From Thalassiosira profunda (Eukaryota > Bacillariophyta > Thalassiosirophyceae > Thalassiosirales > Thalassiosiraceae), in contig JALLAP010000672.1 in NCBI GenBank assembly GCA_036939355.1, forward strand, positions 1 to 11,074: 11,074 nucleotides of DNA, in the 5' to 3' direction. Below, piece after piece: positions 1 through 7,156 of this stretch (its first letter is position 1; each line of letters opens with the position of its first letter). A program made the translations under genes and the position numbers. The notes beneath the pieces are model-generated. The model ran no database searches. It had not been told where the DNA came from and worked only from the letters and a program-made list of their open reading frames with translations.

Positions 1-77
1 CGGAGGGGGGCCGATCGCGGGGCGGGCGCGAAGGCCGCCGCCGCGGCGAGGAGGGTCGAGGCCACGAAGAAGCGCAT
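1..77 (-). CDS. N-terminus of a plastid-targeted protein (partial, runs off the left edge)
   Basis: Reading leftward from an ATG at 77-75, the first 25 codons give MRFFVASTLL, then five alanines, then FAPAPRSAPL. This is a short hydrophobic signal peptide followed directly by an AFAP motif and a Ser/Arg/Pro-rich stretch. In diatoms and other algae with red-derived complex plastids, a signal peptide with Phe just after the cleavage site (ASAFAP motif) followed by a transit peptide sends proteins through the ER into the plastid stroma. Third codon positions are almost all G or C, as in the other genes here. Only the presequence lies in the window, so the mature function cannot be told. The gene is divergent from the LRR gene at 553 and shares a 475-bp promoter region with it. 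The ATG is the only sensible start, because the hydrophobic run begins right after it. Confidence 0.8.
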   Translation of the reverse strand, partial: MRFFVASTLLAAAAAFAPAPRSAPL

Positions 78-552
78 GGTCGGGGTTGCGAGAGGGTGCA
101 CCGAGCGGAAAAGTGAGAAGATCAATGCATCGATTGCAACTCCTCTCCGCACGCAAGAGAAGAGCCGAAAACGGCTCTCTGGCAACGCCTGTGACGTAAC
201 CGCTCTCTTTTCTTGGATTTATCGCTCGCGAGCTATCCTCACAAAGCACGCTATTACCTTGCTAAGAGCAACGACACGTCAGCGACGCAAAATCGTAGCT
301 CGCAGGTCGGAGAGTTGGTCACGCGCGTCTCAGAGAGAGGTGAGTCGCAAAAAGCACAAAGCCAGGCGGGCGGGCTCGCCGGTCGCCGGCGTGAGAGGCA
401 GCATCCATTGCACGTGCTGCTCCAGGGAGCCAACTCTTGGCGGCGGCTGGAGACCCGCACAGAGGAGGAGAGCGCCGCTCACGATCTGCTGTGGATGGTG
501 CGCTCATCGGTGAGGGAGCGGATAGTACACACAACTACATCATCATATTATC
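78..552. promoter_or_regulatory. Divergent intergenic promoter region between the plastid-targeted gene and the LRR gene
   Basis: This 475-bp stretch separates two start codons that point away from each other, so it should carry both promoters and both 5' UTRs. I see no clear TATA box. Two TGACGT hexamers lie in opposite orientation: TGACGT at 192-197 and its reverse complement ACGTCA at 276-281. TGACGT is the core of bZIP-type CRE elements, reported as CO2/light-responsive elements in diatom promoters. A near-consensus splice donor (AG before GTGAGT) starts at 340, with a possible pyrimidine-containing acceptor ending CCAG at 425, so a 5'-UTR intron of the LRR gene is possible. Short open frames here lack a convincing ATG or codon bias. 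The assignment is positional and the motif reading is inference. Confidence 0.45.
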
Positions 553-1926
553 ATGAGCAGCTCCTCGGCGGCGGCCGAGGACTATGACGCGCTAATGCGC
601 GGTGCCATCACCATATCCGACGTCACCTCCGACGAGGGGAACGCAGAGATTCTTCACGATCTCAAGGATAACAACCCCAACTTGACTGAAATTCATTTGA
701 CAGGAGGGAATGCCGACGATGCATACCCCGTGTTCGATGTTTACGACACCCGCGGCTTGGGCGTGCTGGGATGTTTCCTCGGTCGATGCACCAGTGTAAC
801 TGATCTGCATTTTGAGCTTCCAGAAGACCTGAGCATCAGTGCCATCGAGCCGTTTCTGTTGGAGCTCCGGGACAACCGATCGATTGGGACGCTGGAGCTG
901 AGGAGATCGTCGTACATTCCTCGTGGTTTCTTCCAAATGCTTACTCCATTCATCGCGAGCAACCCCAATTTAATCACGTTGGGTGTGAACTGTGAAATGG
1001 ATACCGAACAATACCGGTCGCTCTCTGCGGCATTGAGGGAAGGCGAATCACTGAAAAATTATCAAATTCTCGGCCTTTCCCATCCTGATCGTTATGACCA
1101 CGAGGAGTCTATCATCGACAACATCGAGGCGTTGAAGATGCACCCGCAACTAGAAGAACTTTACTTTTGTTGCGGCTTTTCTTTGGGGAGGAATGCTTGC
1201 GTGGCCATGTCGGAACTTCTACGACAATCAAGCGGACTTCAGAAACTAGGTCTCAACAACAACGACATCAATGATTCGGGGATAGAAGCCCTAATGGGGG
1301 GCTTTTCTCATTGCAGAGGCTTGCAAGAGTTGCATCTTGCTATGAATCCCTCCATTACAGCCGCAGGATGGCGAGCTGTAGCAGCTCTACTGGAGGATCC
1401 CAACTCCACCCTGCAAGAGCTCCTTATTCAACGGAACGGTATCAACGACGAAAGCGCAATGATTTTTGCAAATGCGCTCGCACACAACAACTCCCTCGAG
1501 CAATTATATCTTGAGTTTAATGATGCGGACATAACGTCGACGGTATGGGACGCTTTCGCAAAGGTCCTCTGTGATACTTCCAGTGTCAGCAGCACATTCC
1601 TGTCCAATCACACACTTCAGCGTCTGGATCTGTTCAGGGGTGTCTTATCGTACCCTGTCGATGTTGTTCATTCGCTTTCGTTGAACGGATGCAACGACAA
1701 GACGAAAGTTGCTTTCAGAAAAATCCTGCGGCACCACAATGACATTGATATGCAACCGCTATTCGAGTGGGACTTGAAGGTGTTGCCATTTTTAATCGAC
1801 TGGTTTGAGAGGGCTGCCGACTATGCGATAGAATCTGAGGGAGACAATCGGAATAGGAAACTCTCGGCAATCTACCAATTCATTCGAGGCATGCCGGAGT
1901 TGGCCATTGAAAGTTATGAGGGGTAA
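553..1926 (+). CDS. Leucine-rich-repeat (ribonuclease-inhibitor-like) protein, 457 aa, diatom-type LRR family
   Basis: A single-exon open frame from ATG 553 (a Ser/Ala-rich N-terminus with no signal peptide) to TAA 1924-1926. Residues about 197-365 contain repeats of the RNI type, for example 'LQKLGLNNNDINDSGIEAL', 'LQELHLAMN', 'LQELLIQRNGINDESA' and 'LEQLYLEFND', each pairing a leucine-rich strand with a helix. Residues about 40-170 hold weaker, more diverged repeats ('LTEIHL', 'VTDLHFEL'). The C-terminal cap (about 376-455) has 'SLSLNGCNDKTKVAFRKIL', then 'FEWDLKVLPFLIDWFERA', then 'RKLSAIYQFIRGMPEL'. I recognise this module from greatly expanded LRR families in diatoms. No kinase, NB-ARC or membrane segment is present, so it is probably a cytosolic or nuclear protein-binding scaffold with unknown partners. 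It is convergent with the recombinase gene downstream. LRR class is sure; biological role is unknown. Confidence 0.9.
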   Translation: MSSSSAAAEDYDALMRGAITISDVTSDEGNAEILHDLKDNNPNLTEIHLTGGNADDAYPVFDVYDTRGLGVLGCFLGRCTSVTDLHFELPEDLSISAIEPFLLELRDNRSIGTLELRRSSYIPRGFFQMLTPFIASNPNLITLGVNCEMDTEQYRSLSAALREGESLKNYQILGLSHPDRYDHEESIIDNIEALKMHPQLEELYFCCGFSLGRNACVAMSELLRQSSGLQKLGLNNNDINDSGIEALMGGFSHCRGLQELHLAMNPSITAAGWRAVAALLEDPNSTLQELLIQRNGINDESAMIFANALAHNNSLEQLYLEFNDADITSTVWDAFAKVLCDTSSVSSTFLSNHTLQRLDLFRGVLSYPVDVVHSLSLNGCNDKTKVAFRKILRHHNDIDMQPLFEWDLKVLPFLIDWFERAADYAIESEGDNRNRKLSAIYQFIRGMPELAIESYEG

Positions 1927-2422
1927 AACAGCAAGCCTGAAAGGGGGAAGGTCGACTTTGCAACAGAGCTGTCTACTCGTGAGTAGGGGCCAACCTGAAC
2001 GGGGCGGAGAAACCATCGAGCAGCCCAAAGCGCCCAAGCAACAACCCGATTGCAGTCGTCACGTTGTATCGGCCACATTGTTCGTGACCCCAATAAGCGG
2101 AATCGCCAACTGATAGTCACCATCAGGCAGGCAAATGCGTTCAGAATGGGAGATAACATTCATAAACCACACTTGTGATCTCAACTCAACCGCCTCCCTA
2201 TCCACGTAGATCTTGTGAAGCCGCCACGATGTTTGAAGTTGGAGTTTCTCGATACTGGCTCGTCGTCTGTTATTGCATGGTCATTATCTTGTGGCAATTC
2301 GAGTTCCGGTCGAAGAGGCTTTGTCAAAGCGAGTTGTCTCGCATTCCACATCGTGACCAATCCTCTCCCAAGATCTCGTTGCAGGAAGTTGGTTCTGCAG
2401 AAAGTGTCGGCGATTGAGTCGC
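1927..2422. other. Convergent intergenic spacer (3' ends of the LRR and recombinase genes)
   Basis: This is a 496-bp gap between the TAA of the plus-strand LRR gene and the TGA of the minus-strand recombinase gene. It should hold both 3' UTRs and polyadenylation sites, though I see no clear polyadenylation motif. The only notable content is a protein-like open frame on the minus strand at 2059-2280, listed separately. No long direct or inverted repeats stand out that would mark a mobile-element boundary. Confidence 0.5.
2059..2280 (-). pseudogene. Unassigned protein-like open frame, possible exon or gene relic
   Basis: On the minus strand, a frame bounded by TGA at 2283-2281 and TGA at 2061-2059 gives 73 codons. 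The stretch from about residue 8 on looks like ordinary folded protein rather than chance translation. It includes 'SIEKLQLQTSWRLHKIYVD', 'ELRSQVWFMNVISHSERI' and 'CLPDGDYQLAIPLIGVTN', a mix of charged and hydrophobic residues with few low-complexity runs. The only in-frame ATG is at 2163-2161, which leaves 34 aa. Upstream AGs such as those just before 2259-2248 could act as splice acceptors, but I see no convincing donor in the recombinase terminal exon to join it to. It may be a remnant of a lost gene, an exon of an overlapping transcript, or chance. I do not recognise the family. Confidence 0.25.
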
Positions 2423-5063
2423 TCATTCATCGGTGCCATCGCCGAGAGAGTTCATGTCTTGCATCAATTTGACGGCAGGAGACACTTTCTGTTCCAGCGT
2501 CCTCCTGTCGTAGCTCTCGCGTTGCATCTGAATCGAATGGCCCATGAACAAGGCCAAAGCTTCCAGCTCCTTCTCGCTCGCATCCGCATTCTGGCGTACA
2601 TGCGTGACGATCATATCCCTCAGCAGGTGGGGATTGGTCTTCTTCCCTTTGTATTTGTAGCAGCACCGTGAGACTATCTGATAGACAGAGTTTGCTGTCA
2701 TTGCATTGCCAGTGCGGGGCTGTAGGAAGAGAAAGGATGTCGGATCTTCGGCAGTATCCAAGTCATTGGACGAGCTTCGAACGAGAGAGGGCCTCCACCG
2801 TTCGAGGAAGTCGTCAATGTCCGGAGTGAGAGAAGCCCTTAGCGGCAGCGGAGGTCGCTCCCCGTATGTTGCTCCAGTTTTGTAATCGTCCGCAGAGTGC
2901 TTTATCACCCACACTGCTCCGTCATCGCTCTCCTCTTCCGTTCGAATAAAGTTTCGCCCCAGCTCTAGCTCTCGGTAGGTCCGCTGTCTATCCGGAACGC
3001 ATGCGAAGAAGGAGAGGATCAGGTACTGCTGGAACGTCGTTGCAATCTCCTTCCTCTGCGTTTCGAGGGACTTTGTTTTTGCACGTGTTTGCTTGGTCTC
3101 TCCATCCTCCTTTGATCGCTTCTCATAGTCATCAATCATCATGAATAGGTCCGCCTTTAGCAGCTGAATAACCTCGAGGTACTGCGACAGGGACGATCGA
3201 CGTCAGCGGAGCCGTGCCAAATTGACAACGTGTTGACAAGAGAGAGAACTCACCTCGCTCCATTCGAGCCACTTCTTTCCTTCGTCGCTGGATCTCGGCG
3301 CCTTCTTGCCCTTGTTCCCCGCCTCGCGGTGCAGTTTTCGCAACTCCACGACGATGGGCAGATCATCCAGCGGTGACGCTCGTTTGGAGCCGACAAATGC
3401 GCTGGTGTTCTTGCTGCGCGATGGGCTGGACAAGATTTCGCTGGCGAATCTAAACTTCACCAGCTGTACGGGGATGGATAAGGATGAGTTGGACTGTTGC
3501 CCTTTGCAAAAGATATCGTCAGCCAGACTCTCACCTTGATCAAACCTCGGAGGCTTTTTCCCAGATAGAGTAGCAGTAGCGAACGTGATCAGCGATGGCA
3601 GGAGCGGGACTACGGCACAGTTAACGGAAGCAAACTCACATGTTGGCTTCGTAATTCGGCGAGATGTGCCTCTCCGATCGCAGCCAAAGAATATATTGCA
3701 GGATGGGTGACGCCGATTCGGTCTGAGACGTGGGGAATATGTCGAATAGAGATATGCTCCGCTTGAGCAATTCCTTCTGAATTTGCGCCTGCTCCATGTT
3801 GATGTCTTCCGAATTCCCTACTCGATTCAGCACATTCTTCCAAGTCTGCACGCGAACGGAGTTGGCGTCGTTCGATTGCGTAGATACCATCCCACTCGAA
3901 TATTTTGCCGCCAGCGGAGACGAATGGCCAGCTTCCTCTCCGTTCTCCTGAACAAAACTCTCCCCCGAATCCGCATCACTGCCCAGTTTCTCCAGAGGAT
4001 CTGTATCCGACAGCACCCCCCTTGCATCGACCATCCACCCCAAAAATAACCGGGCGTGAGTCAGGTACACCTTCGCCGTCTGCTCCCGTATCGGAGGTTC
4101 CGCCACGGCGCTGGTCTGCGGGACGGTCATGTGATTCCAAAAGCTGTCCTCCATCTCGGCGTAGAGGTTGGGATAGATTTTGCTATCGCTGTCGTCGGTG
4201 GTGGATTGGAGGAGGCCGTAGTTGTAGCTGTCTTTCGGGGCGGAAGCTGATCCCTTCCCCTTTCCACTGCTTTCCCTGCCACCTTTCAATTTGGGGCTAG
4301 TGGCGCGTCGTATCTTCGCCTTGTCGTTCACCAAGACCGACTTCCACAGCGCCGGCTTGGTCGCCTCTTCGGTCGATTCAGTTCGATCGTTATCTTCCCC
4401 GTCGACTTTCAGTTGGTTCGATTGCTCTTGCGTGAGCCCCGCCACCGGAGCTGGTGCAGACGACAGAGCAGACCTTCCCTTCCCGGGCCTCCCATCTTCT
4501 AATGCAACACCTGACGTCAAGGTGGGCCCTTCATTCTCCCCCAACTCTGCTCTCACGAGCGCCATTAGCCCCACCCGCACCCGATGGGCATCTAGAGCCT
4601 CCCAGCCAAAGTCCTCGATCAATATCCGCGACAGCACCTCCTCCCTTGATATGAAACCGCGTGCAAATTGCACCATTTCGTTGTCGTCCATAAATCCCGA
4701 TGCTGCGAATTGCCCGAGCAAATCCGAGGAGACGCTCGATGGGTACGCGATGGGCGGCGACGCTAGGATGTCGTGCAGCCGCGGAAAGGAAGACAATGGC
4801 ACAGGCTTGCCATTGCAATTATTGATCGCGCCGTTCTTGAGTGCCTCGTCGCTCGTCAGATCGGAGAAGTCGTCGAAGTGGATTTGCAGCGGCGATGCCC
4901 TCCCGTGAGCGCCGCCAGCAAGACGGCAATTTCCACCGATTGAGATAGCATCGATCGGCGCCCTCGGCCTCAGAGGTAAAGTTGAGGCCCCGCGAAACGC
5001 TTCGGCCAACAGAGGACCCAACGCAAGGACCGGCAGTGCGGCAGAGGGTGTCCACATATTCAT
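2423..5063 (-). CDS. Tyrosine recombinase (phage-integrase fold) with apparent plastid-targeting presequence, four exons
   Basis: Proposed exons on the minus strand are 5063-3640, 3553-3535, 3463-3254 and 3181-2423, giving about 803 aa. The C-terminal domain matches site-specific tyrosine recombinases, which break and rejoin DNA through a 3'-phosphotyrosine. Candidate catalytic residues are an Arg in 'PDRQRTYRELELG' (R616 or R618), Lys in 'DYKTGATYG' (K652), H736 and R739 in 'PHLLRDM', H766 in 'MGHS' and Y775 in 'SYDRR'. The 9-residue H-to-Y spacing equals that of Xer-type enzymes. Residues about 400-560 are helical and may be the core-binding domain ('NYEANILRGLIKLVKFRF'). The start is ATG 5063, since the frame above it offers only GTG. 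It opens with a hydrophobic run ending LLAEA, then FRGAS and an Arg/Ser/Pro-rich stretch, as in diatom plastid presequences. Residues about 80-390 are mostly low-complexity linker. Enzyme class is confident; plastid location and substrate are inference. Confidence 0.8.
3182..3253 (-). other. Intron 3 of the recombinase gene
   Basis: The 72-nt intron starts GTGAGT right after the codons for 'LEWSE' and ends in a CCTGTCGCAG acceptor. Splicing is in phase 0 and joins 'WLEWSE' to 'YLEVIQLLKADLF'. Unspliced reading would stop at a TGA inside the intron. This is the clearest intron in the window. Confidence 0.85.
3464..3534 (-). other. Intron 2 of the recombinase gene
   Basis: The 71-nt intron starts GTGAGA and ends with a pyrimidine-rich acceptor (CTTATCCATCCCCGTACAG). 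The downstream exon resumes in phase 0 with 'LVKFRFASEIL'. Because the donor side depends on the micro-exon model at 3535-3553, the acceptor is surer than the donor. Confidence 0.65.
3535..3553 (-). other. Candidate 19-nt micro-exon of the recombinase gene
   Basis: Exon 1 must end before GTGAGT at 3639, leaving a phase-2 split codon, while exon 3 starts in phase 0. A 19-nt exon at 3553-3535, flanked by AAAAAG on the left and GTGAGA on the right, satisfies both phases. It encodes I-LRGLIK, so the joined protein reads NYEAN-ILRGLIK-LVKFRF, one continuous amphipathic helix. A rival model uses a 64-nt exon at 3609-3546 with a weaker GTTTGA donor and also keeps frame. I prefer the micro-exon because of the helix and the stronger donor, although its acceptor lacks an adjacent pyrimidine tract. 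Confidence 0.55.
3554..3639 (-). other. Intron 1 of the recombinase gene
   Basis: The 86-nt interval starts with a consensus GTGAGT directly after the codons for 'SPNYEAN' plus two bases. Read unspliced, the frame stops at once (ATG TGA). The acceptor at 3554 is set by phase with the micro-exon. If the 64-nt exon is used instead, the intron would end at 3610. Confidence 0.6.
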
Positions 5064-5612
5064 ATGTTGTGATGGTTGCACTTGTCGCCCTCGATATGTC
5101 CGTCGGTGGTTGGTGCATGCAGCGGGTCACTCGGCTTTGCAAAAATGCGTCAAACCACCGTGGCGGCAATTCCAGAGTCCCGCGCGCCACGCCCGCCCTC
5201 GAGAGCGGTCGCGATGGATGACCAGAGAGAGCCGAGTGCCCAGAGGGGGATTGCGGCGACGACGCGACCTGTGGACCACCTGGGTAAGGTAAGTGATACT
5301 ACAATCATAATAAAGTGGATGACACAAACATTTTTCGTGTGAAGTTGGGGTGGTGTCTATCATCTAATGTAAGTATGTGCTACCACCAACATTCGATTAC
5401 TGCTAATAAGACGAGAGGGGAGAGAGTGCCTTCCACCGCACGCCCAGCGCCTTCACCTCAGCGGGGCAACGACGAGCGGGGCGCGATCGAGGCGTACCTA
5501 TCATCGCGGCGCTTGAGTGCTTGCGCACATCTTGTGCACGAGACGCTGGCTTTTCTGCGCGTGCCCTCCATCCTCTCCTCCACATACATGCACACATCAC
5601 TCCGAACCCATA
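5064..5612. promoter_or_regulatory. Divergent intergenic region with a possible 5'-UTR intron for the membrane LRR gene
   Basis: This 549-bp gap lies between the recombinase start (minus) and the membrane LRR start (plus). On the plus strand, an ATG at 5145 in an AAAAATGC context opens 48 codons ending exactly at a strong donor (AAG before GTAAGT, intron from 5289). A pyrimidine-rich acceptor (GCGCCTTCACCTCAG) ends at 5461. The joined frame stays open but then runs in the wrong frame across the membrane LRR start. So this is either a spliced 5' leader with an upstream ORF, or an extra N-terminal exon whose frame I could not resolve. The intron interval is AT-rich (acaatcataataaag), unlike its flanks, which fits an intron. 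No firm TATA box is seen. Confidence 0.4.
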
Positions 5613-6656
5613 ATGACCATCGTGGCCAGCCAGCGCGGCATCGCGGAATTGCGGCCCGAGCTCGTCGGCTCCCTCGGCCGGCAGGGGTCCAAAATCCGCC
5701 TCCCCGGCGTCATCATCCGAAAGCGGGCGTTATTTCTGTACTCGCTCCTCTTCCTCGCGTTTCTGTCGGGATTGCTGGCCTTCGTCGACACCCTGCGCAC
5801 CTTCGTCATCAACGAGCGCGCCCTGCTGACGTCGAGGGGACGCGAGCGCCATCGGAATCGCAGGCGGGCGTACGATCGCACCAAGCGGTGCGACGAGACG
5901 GACGAGCCGGTGCCGTGGAGGCTGTTCCATTCCGGGTGGCGCAGTTTGAGCTCGTGCGTCGAATACGATTTGTCCCTCCGGAGGAGGCCGCTGGGCGACA
6001 ACGGCGTCAAGCGGCTGGTCAATTTGTTGGGACGGAAGGAGTACGCCCAGCGGGGACGGCGGGGACAGCTGCGGGTGCTCAATTTGCAACGCCAGCGGAT
6101 CACTAGGCGGGGAGCTGGATACCTTGCCCGCTGGCTGTCTGTCGATCCCCTCGCTCCGGAGGAGGGGAACGCGTCGGGTTCGGAGCTTGACGTCGACCGC
6201 CTCCCCACCGCGGCGGCGCGATCCATCTTCATTAATCTCGAGGGCAACCCCATCGGTCTGTTGGGTGTCAAAGATCTGGAGCGGGCCGTGGACAAGGCAC
6301 GGCTGAACGGCGTGCGGGTCGTGATCATCGGGGGCGGCAGCCCCTCCGACGCCATGGAGCGCCGAGGGGGAGGGCAGGGAGGGGGCGGGGCGGCGCACGT
6401 GGTCAAGCTGGGTCCGATCGAGTACACGCACAAGAGCGTCGAGATGCCCCCGTGGCGGCTGCCAGTGCCCATGGTGCGGAAGTTTAACGAACAAATGAGG
6501 GACACTCCCATCGCGCCTTCGTTGAAAGTGCTCGTCGTATTTGCGATTGGGTTTGCAGTTGGAAGGTTGTCAATGTACATGGATTTATTTCCGTATCGGC
6601 TGATGCTCGTTCGGACGGGTGCAAGGGTGTGTGGTGATGGTGGTTTTGGCTCGTGA
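5613..6656 (+). CDS. Membrane-anchored protein with LRR-like repeats and two hydrophobic segments, 347 aa as read unspliced
   Basis: The start is ATG 5613, in a good context (CATAATGACC) and immediately followed by strongly G/C-ending codons. A first hydrophobic segment lies at about residues 39-59 (LFLYSLLFLAFLSGLLAF), followed by a basic Arg-rich stretch (74-93). Residues about 113-230 look like degenerate RNI-type LRR units: 'LGDNGVKRLVNLLG', 'LRVLNLQRQRITRRGAGYLARWL' and 'FINLEGNPIGLLGVKDLERAV'. A Gly-rich loop (250-260) precedes a second hydrophobic segment (303-319, VLVVFAIGFAVGRLS) and then 'MYMDLFPYRLMLVRTG'. No cleavable signal is evident, so the first segment may be a signal anchor. 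The frame stops at TGA 6654-6656, but a donor at 6627 (AGG before GTGTGT) may extend it into an exon at 6774-6896. A related copy of residues 301-336 lies at 10540. The family name is unknown; LRR class is moderately sure. Confidence 0.7.
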   Translation: MTIVASQRGIAELRPELVGSLGRQGSKIRLPGVIIRKRALFLYSLLFLAFLSGLLAFVDTLRTFVINERALLTSRGRERHRNRRRAYDRTKRCDETDEPVPWRLFHSGWRSLSSCVEYDLSLRRRPLGDNGVKRLVNLLGRKEYAQRGRRGQLRVLNLQRQRITRRGAGYLARWLSVDPLAPEEGNASGSELDVDRLPTAAARSIFINLEGNPIGLLGVKDLERAVDKARLNGVRVVIIGGGSPSDAMERRGGGQGGGGAAHVVKLGPIEYTHKSVEMPPWRLPVPMVRKFNEQMRDTPIAPSLKVLVVFAIGFAVGRLSMYMDLFPYRLMLVRTGARVCGDGGFGS

Positions 6657-6773
6657 TTGCGACTGCGGAAATGCGCACGTAGAATTCTACGTAAAAACAT
6701 ACCAGGAATCCTTGCCCACTTCCACGCTCTCTCTCGCCTCGCGCCCTCCTCACTTTTCCAACAACCCCTCCAG
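6627..6773 (+). other. Possible intron at the 3' end of the membrane LRR gene
   Basis: This 147-nt interval starts GTGTGT after a whole codon (AGG) and ends with a long pyrimidine-rich acceptor (CTCACTTTTCCAACAACCCCTCCAG). It is richer in A/T than its flanks and contains the palindrome at 6677-6692. If it is spliced, the stop at 6654 is removed and the frame continues into 6774-6896 in phase 0. The alternative is that it is simply 3' UTR. Confidence 0.45.
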
Positions 6774-6896
6774 CGCAACGACGACGACGCCACCCGCGGC
6801 GACGACGCCCTCTCCCGCGCCGCGGCATCCTCCCACACGGCCACGACGCCCTCCACCACGACGACGCCTTTGTCCCCCGTCCCCTCCACGCCTCAG
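6774..6896 (+). CDS. Candidate C-terminal exon of the membrane LRR gene (41 codons)
   Basis: The interval is 123 nt, exactly 41 codons, and lies between a good acceptor and a good donor (CCTCAG before GTGAGA). It reads 'RNDDDATRGDDALSRAAASS' and then a Ser/Thr/Pro-rich tail. Codon third positions in this frame are almost all G or C, matching coding sequence here. Joining it to the LRR gene gives '...VRTGAR-RNDDDATRGDD'. The downstream copy at 10540 continues after VRTG with 'RDDARGEMNG', a similar Asp/Arg pattern, which supports the join. Where the protein ends after 6896 is unresolved. Splicing to 7156 would give about 15 more codons and then TAA. Confidence 0.4.
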
Positions 6897-7156
6897 GTGA
6901 GAATTGTTTCGTTTGGAGACAACAATGCTGCCCGACGAGCGCGAGTCGCCCACGCCCGCATCGTCCCCTCACGACGAGCCCTGCGCCCGCCCGCCTCGCA
7001 TCGCCCACCCCTCCTCGGCGGGGTCGTCGGCGGCGGCCATGTCCACCTGCGCCAGGGCGTCTCCCCCGCTCCCGCAGCTCCCGGTGGCGCCCGTCCCGCA
7101 TTTGCATCGTCATTGTCGCTAAATATCCGTGCTCCCCCTCCCCCCTCGCGCGCAGC
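6897..7156 (+). other. GC-rich spacer or intron upstream of the basic orphan gene
   Basis: This stretch begins with a donor-like GTGAGA and ends in a very strong acceptor-like tract (CCCCCTCCCCCCTCGCGCGCAG at 7134-7155), one base before the ATG at 7157. It may be a 259-nt intron in the 5' leader of the 7157 gene or the last intron of the membrane LRR gene. Inside it, an open frame from ATG 6925 to TAA 7122 (65 aa, Pro/Ser/Ala-rich) has high G/C at third positions but looks low-complexity, so I do not call it as a gene. Confidence 0.35.

Noticed and set aside
3905..4908. Plus-strand open frames of 131 and 205 aa
   Set aside because: They are antisense to recombinase exon 1, Ser/Pro-rich, with no domain.
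2423..5063. A mobile Crypton-like or integrated viral element carrying the recombinase
   Set aside because: The gene has several spliceosomal introns and a targeting presequence, and I see no flanking repeats, partner genes or insertion boundary. A domesticated host gene fits better, though an ancient mobile origin stays possible.
5064..5081. Starting the recombinase six codons earlier, at 5081
   Set aside because: That codon is GTG, not ATG. The ATG at 5063 gives a well-formed signal peptide, and a second ATG two codons later is an equal alternative.
5309..5314. AATAAA hexamer as a polyadenylation signal
   Set aside because: It lies between two divergent starts, where no transcript is expected to end, and inside the likely 5'-leader intron.
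5597..6889. 430-aa open frame on the minus strand
   Set aside because: It lies antisense to the membrane LRR gene. Composition is Arg/Ser/Pro-rich as expected for the shadow of a GC-rich gene, and the plus strand has the coherent domains.
6925..7122. 65-aa Pro/Ser/Ala-rich open frame with high G/C third positions
   Set aside because: It is low-complexity in a GC-rich stretch bounded by donor- and acceptor-like signals; an intron or leader explains it as well.
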